From the NCBI GenBank assembly GCA_001598975.1, contig BBXU01001115.1, forward strand, positions 1 through 32,381: a DNA stretch of 32,381 nt, in the 5' to 3' direction. The position numbers and the translations under genes are program-made. The first letter of the stretch is position 1. Each line of letters starts with the position of its first letter. The notes beneath the pieces are model-generated. The model searched no databases and was not told the origin of the DNA. It saw only the letters and a list, made by a program, of their open reading frames with translations. The stretch is from Parachlorella kessleri (taxonomy: Eukaryota; Chlorophyta; Trebouxiophyceae; Chlorellales; Chlorellaceae). Below are positions 1 through 10,862 of the stretch, in pieces.

Positions 1-1599
1 GGCCACTGGAAGAGGAGATGCAGCGCAACTATTAGCATGGGTGGCAGGTAGTGGGAACAGATTGTGAGAGTTGAGCTGTACGAACAGGACTTGATGCAAA
101 GAGCGCCTGAGTCTTGCCTGAGCCAGGTATGTCATTGAGTGACCAGCTGGTCACTCAATCTGCAGAGGGGTCAGGAACGCTACGGCCAAATATGGGGAGT
201 GGTAGGCTGCCTCGAGGGAGCACAAGGTTCCCGGCTCAGAATGTTGCCATCTTGCTCTTGCGCAGTCACTCTCTTGGCTTAGAGGAGAGCACAGTGAGGG
301 CTGGGAGTCTACTATCCCCCTTATACCCCCACTCAATTGGGCTGCCCCTCAGGCCTTCGCGCTATGCAAACGGGGGCGCCTCCTACTTTACGTCCCTGAG
401 TGCCGAAGGCACCGCTTGAAGAGCCGCTTCAGTGGACTTCAAGCCTGGGCGCCTTACACAACCCGCGGTTGCAGGGTTCACTCAAGCCAGCCCGGCCGCA
501 CCGCGACCTAACGATGTGCCTGTGCAGCACCTGCTGCCCACAAGCATGCCCGTTGCTGAACCACTGCGCATAACGCCAATACTGACCCAAGAAATAGTCA
601 GTAGTTCTGCTGAGGCTTCTGTCTACCATGCAGCCAATCAGTACTGGGAGCACCGCTGTTGGGAAAAGCCGTCACAGCACAAACGCAACTCCACAAGCTG
701 TCTTGCCCACTACTTTGCAACTCGCAGCTGCTCTTGTAAGGGTACTGCAGGTGCAAAGGAAGGCAGCCCTAGAACACTGCGGGTGGGGTTGGTCACCTCA
801 GGCTCAAGCCCACGGTAGGAGGAGCCCACGATAGGAGGAAGGGGTTTGTGTGCCGCCTGCACAAGCGCTCCACAGAGAACTTCAGTACTGGCATGTGCGT
901 AGTGTCCTATGCATCTTTTGCGCCAGTCTGGACGGCAACGACATTGACGATCAGCAGAGCACAGGGTAGGAGTAGCATACAGAAAATATGAGGCGGTTCA
1001 AGCGTGTACCAAGGCCTGAAAACCAGTGGATCACACACTCATTCTCTAAATACGGCGCAGTCACGGATCGGATCCAAGTCACGACCACAGCAGACGATTG
1101 AACTTGTCTGTGTGACGACCCGAGCTATAGTGCGTCGCCTCGGTGCAAGGGACTCTTAGAAGTCTTACTTCTCTAACGTGAAGTTTGGAGACAAGTTGCT
1201 ACTGTCGTGCATGGCTTGTCATGCCAAGTCGCCAGGTGCTGCTCGTTTTATCCGGTTTTCAATAAGCAGGCCTTATACCCAACTCTAGCAGCCTCCCACT
1301 TGTCTGTTGTCTGGCCATGCTGGATACCTTGCAGCCTTGTTCGCTGGGAGTTGGTGGCTTGAAGGACAAAGGCAGCCCCTGGACAAACAACAGCGGCGTC
1401 AGCCCAACAGCAATCGAGGGGTTCCCGCACTGGAGGCCGTGGGTGCGCCTTGGGGTGCCACTGTTCAAGGCCTGTGGGTTGTCAGTGGTGAGGTCTGTAC
1501 GCTTGCTTGAATTGTGAGAGTGAACAACTCTGTGATCTGTGCGGTTAACTGCAGGCATGCAGTGGTCCTGTGCCTCCACGGAGGTTTGTAAGGCTAGCC
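1..1599. other. No gene recognised upstream of the glycosyltransferase
   Basis: Open frames on both strands here are short, overlap one another and match no family I know. No convincing chain of donor and acceptor sites links them. The stretch probably holds intergenic sequence and the promoter/5' UTR of the glycosyltransferase gene. An exon of a gene lying mostly outside the window cannot be excluded. The only structured element seen is the palindrome at 134-159. Confidence 0.5.
134..159. repeat. Perfect 26-bp palindrome
   Basis: The half-site ATTGAGTGACCAG is followed directly by its exact reverse complement, with no spacer and no mismatch. The flanking bases (C133, C160) do not pair, so the palindrome is exactly 26 bp. 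It could be a dimeric protein binding site or a cruciform/hairpin. No nearby gene explains it. Confidence 0.9.
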
Positions 1600-4147
1600 A
1601 TGATAGGAGTCATGGCTGCTCTTCACTTAGCTGTTGTCACCAGCCTCCTCAGTCAATACTACTCACCTGCAACTCTGATCAGCATGCACATCACGGAGGA
1701 AGAGGTGAGCAGACCGCAAAGGTTACCACTCTGTTGTGCTAGGGAGCTTAGCATAGAGAGTGAGATCCTCAATCTGCCAGCCTGCCTGGTCCTCAACACC
1801 CCTGACCCCTCTGCAGGTCTCACTTGTTCTGCCACAACAGCAGCACTCAAGCGCACATGGGCATTCGCTGCCTAGTGCTCCCTCGGACACCCAGAGGGTT
1901 TTACTACAAGCCATACAGGACCTTAAAAGCAGCCCCGTAGTTCAGCCACGGTTCATTGACATGGACAACATGGACATCCTGGCACGTTTGGAGGAAGCCT
2001 TGGAGCTTGAGAATGAGTTTGATCCAGTTGAAGTCCTTGGCCTGAGCAAGAGCGCCTTCTGTCGCTTGTCCGCCCTGCGCAGCAATCTGCGTAACAACAC
2101 TGGGTGAGTAGCGTGGTTGGTGACTGGGGAGGTGGCTAAGTGCAGAAGGGTGGGCCGGGCTGCTTATGCTCCCTTAGCAATGCCATTATGCTTCTGCTTG
2201 CACGGGGAACTCTGTTGCCAATGCTATGTGCTCAAGCCCCAGGCAACAAGGCTGCTGTTGCCGCTGCCCCATGCAGAGATACAATTCTTTTTGAGGCGCC
2301 TCGGGTAAGGGTAGAGGCGACCGGGGTAGTGTTGACCACATATTTCAACTCCCGGGTCGATCCCTTGCGCTGCTACAAGCATAAGGTGCGTGACCTGGCA
2401 GGGTTGCTGCAGGGGGGCCCAGCTGCAGGTTTTGTGGGCCACTAGATGTCCACGCTTCCTTTTCTCAGTCTATTGGACGGCCTTGAGTGCGTGCCGCAGC
2501 GGTGGCAGTATATGACCAAGGTGTTTACGAAGGATAGCTTCGTTCTTCAAAGGCATCCGTGACCCCTCAACTTGCCTGCTCCTGAGTTGCTGCAGGGTGG
2601 CCGGATAGAGCCCGACGCACTTGGCTACATAGAGCACTGGTACAAGAGTGTGGTGCAGCTCAACCTGCCAGCGGTCGTCTTTCACGAGTCACTCAGCCCA
2701 AAGTTTGTGGCCATGGTGCAAACAGGTCTGCTGACAGAGTGCGAGTACAATGGTCTTGCCGCTCTTAATTTCACTGACCAAATATGGGATTGTGCATCAG
2801 CTTGCAGCTCCTGCTGCAACAAGAAAAGTACCGCATGGCTTGGACTTCGTTTCGCACCAAGTGGTGCAGTCTGATTCCCCAGGCACCCATGCTGATACAC
2901 CTGACATTGTTCTCTGCCACCGCAGACCTGGTCCGTTTTCAGCGAGTGCAGCTGGCTCACCATACCTGGAGCTTATGTGATGAGCGGTGGGCTGTGTACT
3001 TGGACTGGCTGAAGCACAGCGGTAAGGCTAACAATCAAATCAATCAATCATCAAATTTGCTTCCCAGTAGCAGCATACGCAAATGCCGTAGATGCAACTG
3101 GCGGCCACAAACGGTTGTGCATGCTGGCTCTGCAGGGCGCAAACTGACCTATGCCTTGGGCTGCTCTTGCTAATGCATTATGTGCTCTCCCTCGGAACGT
3201 GACAGACATGCATGTGCAGGCAAGGTTGCTTAGGCAGGGTTGCTAGACTTCAAGCCAGCTATGCTCTGCACACACTGCCCACCTTGCCTGCTGCAGGCAG
3301 CAACGTGGAGTACGTACTGCAAGTGGACGTGAGCGATACGGTGCTGGCCCGCGACCCCTTCCAGCTGTTTGCCAGCCAGGCTAGCCAACACGACCTCTGG
3401 GTAAATGTCCAAAAGAACACGGAGTGGACACAAAAGAACTACCAGGCAAGCGGCCGTTGCGGAGCTTCAATGTGCTCCCTGCGCACCTCTCGTTGGCAGA
3501 CATGTACGTGTAGCGACAGCACCCTTGCCTGGTTTGTCCCCATCAAATGGACAGCGCCCCATTGTCCAGACGAGCCCCTCGTACACTTCGTCTGCTAGTG
3601 TGCCCTTGCAGGACTGCTATGGCCGGCCCCAGGCCTATGTTTTGGGGTCGCAGGGCATGGTGTACAATGCCGGGGTGGTGGGCGGCAAGCGGCACGCTTT
3701 CCAGGACCTGGCAGCTGCCATCACCGCCCAGTTCATTTCCATGTATGGGCAGGGTGCTGCCGGCGGGAAGGCCGTCTGGAACTGTGACATGGCGGCCTTG
3801 CACTTTGTATTGACAGATGCCAGGTAGGTGAGATGAGCAGGGCTCAGGAGTGTACATACCTTGTTCAAGGTACCTCTTGTACACAGTTTCCATACCAAAT
3901 GGCGCACAGGCAAAAGTGGCATAGTGACATTTGCGGCGCTGCCCTCATCAAGCAAGCCTCATTTTAGCGTTCGGTGCACACCAACTCAGCAAACCGGGTA
4001 AGTGCAATTCTCCTAATGCTGCGCTGATCTGTCCTGTGCAGCTTCCAGGCCAGGCATAGAGTCTTCAATGCTGGCTACCCCTTCTGTGCTGGAGGCATCA
4101 AATGCTGGCAGCATGGCGAGTGCGACTACTATGTGTACCACAAATAG
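1600..4147 (+). CDS. Putative type II membrane glycosyltransferase (GT-A-like, DxD motif), 8 exons
   Basis: Model exons: 1600-1704, 1817-2103, 2277-2385, 2596-2752, 2926-3021, 3297-3445, 3612-3823, 4042-4147. All phases agree and give 406 residues. The start is the first in-frame ATG after an upstream stop at 1546-1548. Residues 2-18 form a hydrophobic signal anchor, so the catalytic part should face the Golgi/ER lumen. Visible motifs are VVLTTYF (148-154), a D-V-S-D metal-binding-type motif (D262, D265) followed by RDPF, YNAGVVGG (319-326) and a NCDMAALHF segment near 358-366. These resemble the order of GT-A nucleotide-sugar transferases: strand, DxD, acceptor loop. Intron 6 uses a GC donor (3446-3447), because no GT donor nearby keeps the frame. 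Donor sugar and acceptor are unknown. The glycosyltransferase assignment rests on motifs, not on a search. Confidence 0.7.
3033..3056 (+). repeat. AATC-type simple repeat in an intron
   Basis: An imperfect run of AATC units lies just inside intron 5 of the glycosyltransferase gene, about 12 bases after the donor. It looks like ordinary microsatellite sequence. Confidence 0.7.
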
Positions 4148-4317
4148 TGGCTTCCCTGACTGTTGGGGAGCACGGCTTGAGGTAGCCATGCAAGCAGCAG
4201 CCCTCGGGATGAGATGCCGCAGTCCTGGCACATCCAGATGTGTACTATGCTCAGCAGGAGGGCAGGTTTGTTCGAAACCCATCTTGTACAATACTGGCCC
4301 GGCCAGCGGCTTGCACT

Positions 4318-4322
4318 TGTAA
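4318..4322 (+). terminator. TGTAA polyadenylation signal (candidate)
   Basis: TGTAA is the usual green-algal poly(A) signal. This copy lies about 170 bases after the glycosyltransferase stop codon, a plausible 3' UTR length. The remaining space to the next gene (4323-4819) shows no gene and is presumed promoter and 5' UTR of the first GST-like gene. Confidence 0.5.
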
Positions 4323-4819
4323 TAGGCACATAATGCGCTGCGTTCGTCAGAGCTGAAACATTATGCCCTCAAGGCCACCAATGTTCCTGTCCTTGCGACG
4401 AGGACCTCTATTACACTTAGTGTGTCTCGGGGAGAGACCAATGAATCAGACTCAGGCACGACCCAGGAACATCCTTTCATCCACCTCAGTCAATCGGTTC
4501 AACCCTATCTCCTGTCTCTTTGCCTGCCACCAGCAACTGAACCCAGCCCTGTCAGTACAGTTCACCCACCTCTCCTCTCGCATCACGTGCCATCATCGAC
4601 ATCAGTGAACCCTCAGAGTGAAACCTCCAAGGAGCAGCCTTGTGTTAGAAAGAAACAAGCAGCAACAGCTATTTTATTCTCCGTGTGGAGGTATGCCCAC
4701 TGACTCAGCGTGACATAATGGTACTGCATCGACTAGGCACCTTAAAGGCCTGTCGTCCACAGTCGAAACTGCCTGTGTCATAGCAATATTAAACCACCGT
4801 GTTGCAAGCCTACGGCAAG

Positions 4820-7121
4820 ATGATGCTCGCCTGCCTGGCAATGTCAACTGTTGCCGCAGCAGTGGCTGGGGTAACAGTCTTGCTGCACTCTAAGCTCACC
4901 ACCAAGGTTAAAAAGTATTCCCAGGTCCCCTCGAAGGGGGATCCAGGGCAAAGGTGGGAGTGAAGGATAGCAGCAGTACTGGTGGTATGGTCAGTGGGGC
5001 CGGGTGCATGCCCTGGCAAAGCCCTCCTAGCCTTTACCCTAAGCACCTGGCACAGGGAGGACCTTCTGGTTTGCAGGATAATTTTAATGGACTTTGCGCC
5101 CACTCCTGGGGTGGTTGGGTCCGCCTCTCCGTTTGTGACAAAGGTGGAGGCCTGGCTGCGCTTTGTTGGGCTGGACTATGAGAAGCGGCACGGCTCGCTG
5201 CAGGACTTTGGCAAGGCTTCAAAAGGCAAGGTGCGCATGGTGAAATGTGCATTAATATTACCGTAAGCCTTCTACCCCCGTCTGCCCCTCACAGTCACAC
5301 TCCAGGTTTGAAACCTGCCACGTCTAAGCTGTTGCCAGGCGCCCCTGGGAGTCTCCACTGCCAGCTAGTCTGAGTGCGCTTACAACTTAGAAACGCCATA
5401 AGTCCAACGAGCAACGGCTGGAACTGTGTCACTGGGCACTGGCAAGCCATCCTGGCATGCTTCCTCAGACCGGGCGTCTATTGCGGGCGAGTATGTCTTT
5501 GCTGTGTACCAGCAGCGTCCAACATCAGATGGTGGTTGCACTGCAGTTCCCCATAGTTTTCCATGGGGACAACATTGTGCCAGACAGCCACTTCATCATC
5601 AGATACCTCGCTCGCACATATGGACAGCAGTTGGAAGCGGCAATCGCACCAGGTAAGCAACCCAAGCCTACAGCTTAGCCTAAACTATCTCGATTCGGGA
5701 GTGGCGCCTGGTTTGGGCACCATGTTGACCTGCATGGGGTCTGCTGGCAGCCCGTCCTTCCTGGAACTTGCTATGCTCGTCTCTGCACTGCAAGACCTGC
5801 TGCCTGTGCTGTGCAGCCGATGCATACAGTCATGCAGTGGCAGTGGCTGTGCTGGCCTTGGTGGAGACACACTTGTACTTTGGCGCCGTGTACTTCAAGT
5901 GGGGTCCTCAGGTGGGTGCCTGGCTTCAGAGACAGCGCAAAAGCTACACACCACAATACCACCAGATAGCTGTGCTGCCAGCTTGCGCGTCGACAATGTA
6001 GTGGCTTTATCGACTGTGTTCTGTTTGCAACTTTAAATGGCAGAGCCAGGGCTACTCGGCAAGAGCGCCTGCCCTATTCTGTGCTGGTCTGCGTGGGTCT
6101 TCAATATGCATTGGGACCAAGCAAGCTCGAAACTTGCGAGCAGCAGCTCAAAACATACTATGGAGTTGCTTCGTAGAACTGGGCGACGACATATGCTGAG
6201 GGCCTTGAGGCATTTCATTCCCATTATGGTGTGAAAGGCTTACTTGGGAAAGGCGTGCTGCTGAACATAAGGCACGAGATCTGGGGCCAAACTTTTGGGC
6301 AGGTGAGTGGTGTGTTAGGCAGGTGCTTGAGTGCCATGCGATTGGGAGTAGCCCGAGAAAACAAAGCTGTGTGCGCTTGCACACTAAATGCTCGACAGAT
6401 CTGGATAAAAACGAGGTGCTCTTTAGCCTTGCCTACTAGACCTATAACAGTCCTGATTAAAACTGCTAGCCATGGTCAGCTTGGCTGGGGTGCCACCATG
6501 GTCATGTGTTTTGCCCTGGTGCCTGACCGGGATGCTAGGAGCTTTTAACCTAGCCAATCTGCTCGCAGGGCATGGGTCGGTTTGCACCAGAGGATGTTGC
6601 ACTTCTCATGAACGAAGACCTCAAGGCAATCTCGGCTCTGCAGGGCGACAAGCCCTTCCTGTTTGGCGATCAGCCATACGAGGCGGATGCTACGGTGTTC
6701 GCCATCCTAGACGTCATACTTTACCACAAGGGGGCGTTCCCGCAACTTGAGGCTCTGGTAGGTTTCAAGGCCAGAAGAAGGTCAGCTGTGCTCGTTGTGG
6801 GGGGTGCTAGCGCTGAATGTCACGACAGCGAAGAACCTTGCAAGGAGTTATAACGTCTAATGCATGCGAACGGCAAAGCTATGCTTTGGGTATAAGCCCT
6901 TGAAGTGGTGGCCAAAACGCAGCGGGAAGCTATTGTGTTCACCCTGACTATACCACCATCTGCTGTAGGTGCATGAGAAGTACCACAACCTTATTAGATA
7001 CACTGACCACATCAGGGACGCTTACTTCGGCCCCAGCTACCAACCCAGCTTGGTGCCGGGACCAGCACTGCAGAAGGCTGCCCCCGCTTCAGCTTCCCCT
7101 GGGGCCAAGAAGGATGACTGA
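4820..7121 (+). CDS. Failed-axon-connections/GST-like membrane-anchored protein, copy A (7 exons)
   Basis: Model exons: 4820-4953, 5077-5230, 5547-5652, 5817-5911, 6177-6302, 6569-6757, 6969-7121, giving 318 residues. The start is the first of two adjacent ATGs and matches copy B. Residues 4-24 are hydrophobic and act as an N-terminal membrane anchor, followed by a basic TTKVKK segment. A thioredoxin-like GST N-domain follows: SPFVTKVEAWLR (62-73), the FPIVF strand with Pro98, and PDSHFIIRYL (108-117). The C-domain carries GDKPFLFGDQPYEADATVF (231-249) with D245 in the conserved N-capping position. The protein ends in a Lys/Ala-rich tail. This order is that of the FAX/metaxin-related GST branch. 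Val65 stands where many relatives have a cysteine, so classical GST chemistry is doubtful. It forms a tandem pair with the gene at 7727. Function in algae is unknown. Confidence 0.88.
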
Positions 7122-7268
7122 ATTTGCTCACCTGTTGCCCAGACTGCATAGAGCCTCGGTACAAATCGGCAGCACTGGGTTTTATTCAAAAAATGTCAGT
7201 ATTCTCAGTCCTGACTCAGCTCAGCGGCTGTCCCTTGGGCTCTATACTTTAGGGAAGCGCACCATTGG

Positions 7269-7379
7269 TGTAAGCACTAGCCAGCAAGTGCCTGTACCAT
7301 TGTGCCATGGTGCATCTGTGTTAGGACACTAGCACCATGTTCCAGGTATGACAGTTGTATTGTTTTTTCACAGCTGTAA
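7269..7379 (+). terminator. Two candidate TGTAA polyadenylation signals after copy A
   Basis: TGTAA occurs at 7269-7273 and 7375-7379, about 150 and 255 bases after the stop of GST-like copy A. Either could direct cleavage, and I cannot choose between them. The rest of 7122-7726 shows no gene and presumably contains the promoter of copy B. Confidence 0.45.
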
Positions 7380-7726
7380 GCGTCGCCATATGATATCAGC
7401 TGTCCAATCAGTGCCAATACACACCATGATCCACTCTGGCCCACCCTGCCCAGGAGGAGACCTCTAATCAATAAAGGGCATTATGGATCTCTTTGTTTAG
7501 GTACAGGCGTCATCCACTGTAGCCACCGCACCAGCCACCTTACGCAGGCAGCCTTTCCTGACACCACTACTCATTGTTAGTCACGCATGTATCGGGTACT
7601 GCCCTGACAAGGCTTGCGCGTTGGGTAGCCATTGATAGTGCTGGCTAGAGCTTGCGCAAAAGAACCTCGTGTTATCTGTCTAGGCCTCCTCGACGCTTGG
7701 CGCGTTGATAAGGGCCTCCCTCTACC

Positions 7727-10234
7727 ATGACTCCGCTTGCCTGCTTGGGGTTCTCTGTCGTTGCATCTGCACTGGCGGTTTGCGCTGTCACGTTGTACTC
7801 CAAGCTTGTCACCAAGGTCAAGAAGTACCCTTCTATCCCTTCCAAGGGGGACCCGGAGCAGAGGCAAGACTGATCCTTGGGTTAATTCTAACTAGATGTT
7901 TGCCCTGGAGGCAGCAGGCCTGCTCCCAGTGCACACCTCACCTAGTCAGCATAGGCACAGTAAAGACATGCCTTGCTGTTGCAGGATCGTCCTGGTTGAT
8001 TTTGCACCCACCCCAGGGGTGGCTGGATCGGCGTCGTCCTTTGTGACAAAGGTGGAAGCCTGGCTGCGGTTTGCTGGGCTGGACTATGAAAAGAAGCACG
8101 GCTCGAGTCAGGACTTTGACAAGGCTCCAAGGGGCAAGGTGCGGTTGGATGCAGGTTTACAGGCACAGTGCTGCCTTGAGAACATGGAGGCCGCCTCATC
8201 GATCCTCGCTTCCCACGCATCGCACATTAACCACTTTGCAACTCTTCCATGGCCAGTGTTAGCTGCCTGCCTGCGGTGTTGGGCTGCTGAGAGACATGTG
8301 CATCTGCCCTGCAGCTCCCTTACATCATACATGGCGACACTTGGGTACCAGACAGCCACTTCATAATCAAGTACCTGGCTAATACATATGGGGGAGAAGT
8401 GCAAGCACGTGTGACACCCTGTGAGCAGTCCTTGGGAAAGCCACTTGCACCGTACGCGCACTCTTGACACACTGGTGCGATGCACAGTTATAGTCCCCTG
8501 GCCCATTGCTATGGTTTTATGCCAGGAGGATTCTGAAGGAAGGGTCCGCATCTCTGTCCGGGTGGGCCTGTGCGCTTGCCGTCCCGCTGTCCAGATCAAC
8601 GATGTCTGCTGACACGGAAACTATATTCATCATGTGCAGCTGATGCACATAGCCGCGCAGTGGCTCTTGCCGTGATGGACCTGGTGGAGGCCCATGTGTA
8701 CTTTGGCTACACTTACTACAAATGGGGACAGGTGAGTGCATACCCCTGCAGCCACAGCTGTAACACTGCCACCCTTGACTGGAATCTCATGTTAGCATTC
8801 CAGGTGCGGTGCTGCCAGGAGCAACTACCTCTCTACTCCGAGTTGCCAGGATCAACTTCGACTTCCCTCCCTACTTGGCCGGCCAGTGTCCATGCACACC
8901 AAGCGCTTGCCGCAGACTTGCTTCGAGTGCTTTGACGGTGATGAGGCTTCCCCTGGCGCAGAACTGGGCTACAGCCTATGCTGAGATGCAAAACGATTTC
9001 AAGACGCACTATGGCGTGCCCGGCTTGTTGGCCAAGGCCATACCCCTCATGATCCGGAAGGACGTCTGGGGTCAGGCGGTGTGCCAGGTGCGCGTGGGTG
9101 CCAATGTGTTGTCTGGAAGGCCACAGTAAACCAGGCATGCAAGTAGGGGTTGAGGACTCACACGCTGGGCCATAGGGCTCTCTACAACTGGCGAGAGCGC
9201 AGGACTGCCACCAGTAGTTCTCCACAAATTGGAAGACAGCAAATGCGGCTACCAAGCTGGCTGTCCTGTATTGGAACCCTTCTCAATGAAATCCCCTGAC
9301 TGCCACCTCCCAACGCTCTCCTCCCGCCTGTCACGTCGGATGGCACTGCAGACATAAGTTTCATTGTGCTTCCAGGGCAAAGGATTTAGCACTGTATGTC
9401 CTGGAAGGCAGCACGTGTGCTCAAAGCCCCTCTGGCCGCGGATGGTGTTGCCCAAAGGGCACATGAGCATGGGTGGCATGTCCCCATGGGCTGGAGCTCC
9501 TGAGGCCCCAAAGCCGTGTTTTCCTACCCCTCTCCTTCTGCTTACCAGCTCCCTTGCTGCACTTTGGCCAGTCGGACATTGCTTGCTGACAGGGCACGGG
9601 GCGGCATGCCTGAAGGGAGGCTACGGGAAACAACTGACAGGCCAGCTGGATCCTGCTTGCTGGCAGGGCATGGGGCGGCATGCCCCGGAGGATGTGCTGC
9701 TCCTGATGGACCAAGACCTCGAGGCAATCTCGACCCTTCTGGGCGACAAGCCATTCCTATTTGGGGACCGCCCGTACGAGGTGGATGCATCGGTGTTTGG
9801 TATCCTTGACACCATCCTGTACCACAAGGGCGCAGTGCCACAGCTTGAGGTTTTGGTGAGTGCTGTGCTGCACCCAACCTATGCCAGCCTGCTTTACTTT
9901 CGTGCCATGCATCCAATGAAGATCTTTGCGGGGTCTTGGAAGGGGCTCTTTCTCTTGCACCTGTGTAACCTTACGGAGAAGGTAGTGACACGTTGGGTGA
10001 ACCCGGCACACCCACCAAACGCTAAAGGCATCAGATCCTCATCTGAAGCGTGCTGAAACTAAATCATACCTGCCATGGCCTGCACTGCAGGTGAGAAAGA
10101 AATACCCCAACCTTGTGGAGTACACTGACCGCATCAGGGCAACTTACTTTGGCGCTGGCTATCAGCCAAAGGCAGCAGTCCAGAAAGCAGCTCCTGCTGC
10201 TGCTACTACCCATCCAGGGAAGAAGGAGGAGTGA
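7727..10234 (+). CDS. Failed-axon-connections/GST-like membrane-anchored protein, copy B (7 exons)
   Basis: Model exons: 7727-7863, 7985-8138, 8315-8420, 8640-8731, 8962-9087, 9667-9855, 10091-10234, giving 315 residues. Every intron falls at the same codon and phase as in copy A. Exon lengths are identical except for small differences in exons 1, 4 and 7. The domains repeat copy A: N-terminal hydrophobic anchor with a basic flank, SSFVTKVEAWLR, LPYIIHGD, PDSHFIIKYL and GDKPFLFGDRPYEVDASVF. The site facing the substrate reads SSFV, again without cysteine. Intron 1 starts with GC (7864-7865), whereas the same intron in copy A starts with GT. Intron 5 is long and holds a decoy copy of the exon 6 acceptor. 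The tail is rich in Ala, Thr and Lys. The protein is probably a membrane-tethered GST-fold protein with an unknown partner. Confidence 0.88.
9581..9684 (+). repeat. Short tandem duplication copying the exon 6 acceptor of copy B
   Basis: Bases 9581-9610 reappear at 9655-9684 with 28 of 30 matching. The downstream copy contains the working acceptor (AG at 9665-9666) and the first codons of exon 6. The upstream copy has an acceptor-like AG at 9591-9592. Use of the upstream site would add 74 bases and break the frame. Confidence 0.85.
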
Positions 10235-10862
10235 GGCTGCTTGCCTCTAGCGATGTGGAGGTTGCAGGTGCTGTATAAGGGTTCAAGGCGCCTTCATGTG
10301 GGAGTGTGCAAACTGCAGTCCTTCTGTCAGGTCTTGGCTTTGGGAGGGCGCCCTGCAACGAAGTGTTCTCGGATGTGCATTTTGCCAGCTAATTATTTTG
10401 AAGTTTTACCAGTGTTTTGGTGCCAAACCACGACAGGACTCCACTGTGAGGAGACTCCGTCTGTGCAACAAGTTCCTCTTTGTTGATCATGCTCTCTAGC
10501 TTGTCAGGCTACTTGTGCCGCTGTACAGTGATGTTATGCGGGTTCTCAGCTATCGTGGCTTTATCTTATCGAGGACTTTAAGGCTTGTGTTGTGGTACCA
10601 CCTTTCTTACTGGTTATGTGTGAAGCCGGCCGTGAATGGGATGCTCCCAGCTGCCCCAAAACCCCGTTTCAAATCCAAGTGGTAATGTGTCAGCAAAGGA
10701 TGAAGTAAGGAGAACCGTATTTGGGCAGTTCACGTTTCCGGATGGGCGCTTTGCCACTTGGGCGCTGTACGCAAACGCGCCCCCGCCACGTGGTGGACCG
10801 ACACTAGCATCCACACCCGGCTCTAAAGGTCACGTTCTTTTAAGTTCTTTTGGCAGATCACC
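10235..10862. other. Intergenic region between GST-like copy B and the F-box gene
   Basis: No family-like reading frame was seen on either strand. The region presumably contains the 3' end of copy B and the promoter of the F-box gene. I found no TGTAA signal here, so the cleavage site of copy B is unassigned. Confidence 0.5.

Larger units (their letters stand above)
4820..10234 (+). repeat. Tandem gene duplication of the GST-like gene
   Basis: Two whole genes in head-to-tail order share exon number, intron phases and strongly similar proteins. Introns and the 605-base spacer have diverged beyond easy alignment. The duplication is therefore not recent, and both copies have kept intact frames, which suggests selection on both. 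Confidence 0.9.

Noticed and set aside
114..834. Overlapping open frames of 60-130 codons on both strands near the window start
   Set aside because: They have no recognisable motifs, no splice partners and mixed composition. They look like chance frames.
2469..2520. Exon-like segment LLDGLECVPQRWQYMTK in the glycosyltransferase gene
   Set aside because: It has an acceptor-like and a donor-like site, but its 52-base length would break the frame, while exon 3 joins directly to the exon at 2596 in phase and gives a sensible protein.
4820..10234. Second GST-like copy as a possible pseudogene
   Set aside because: All seven exons are open, phases match, and the GC donor is a known functional type, so there is no sign of decay.
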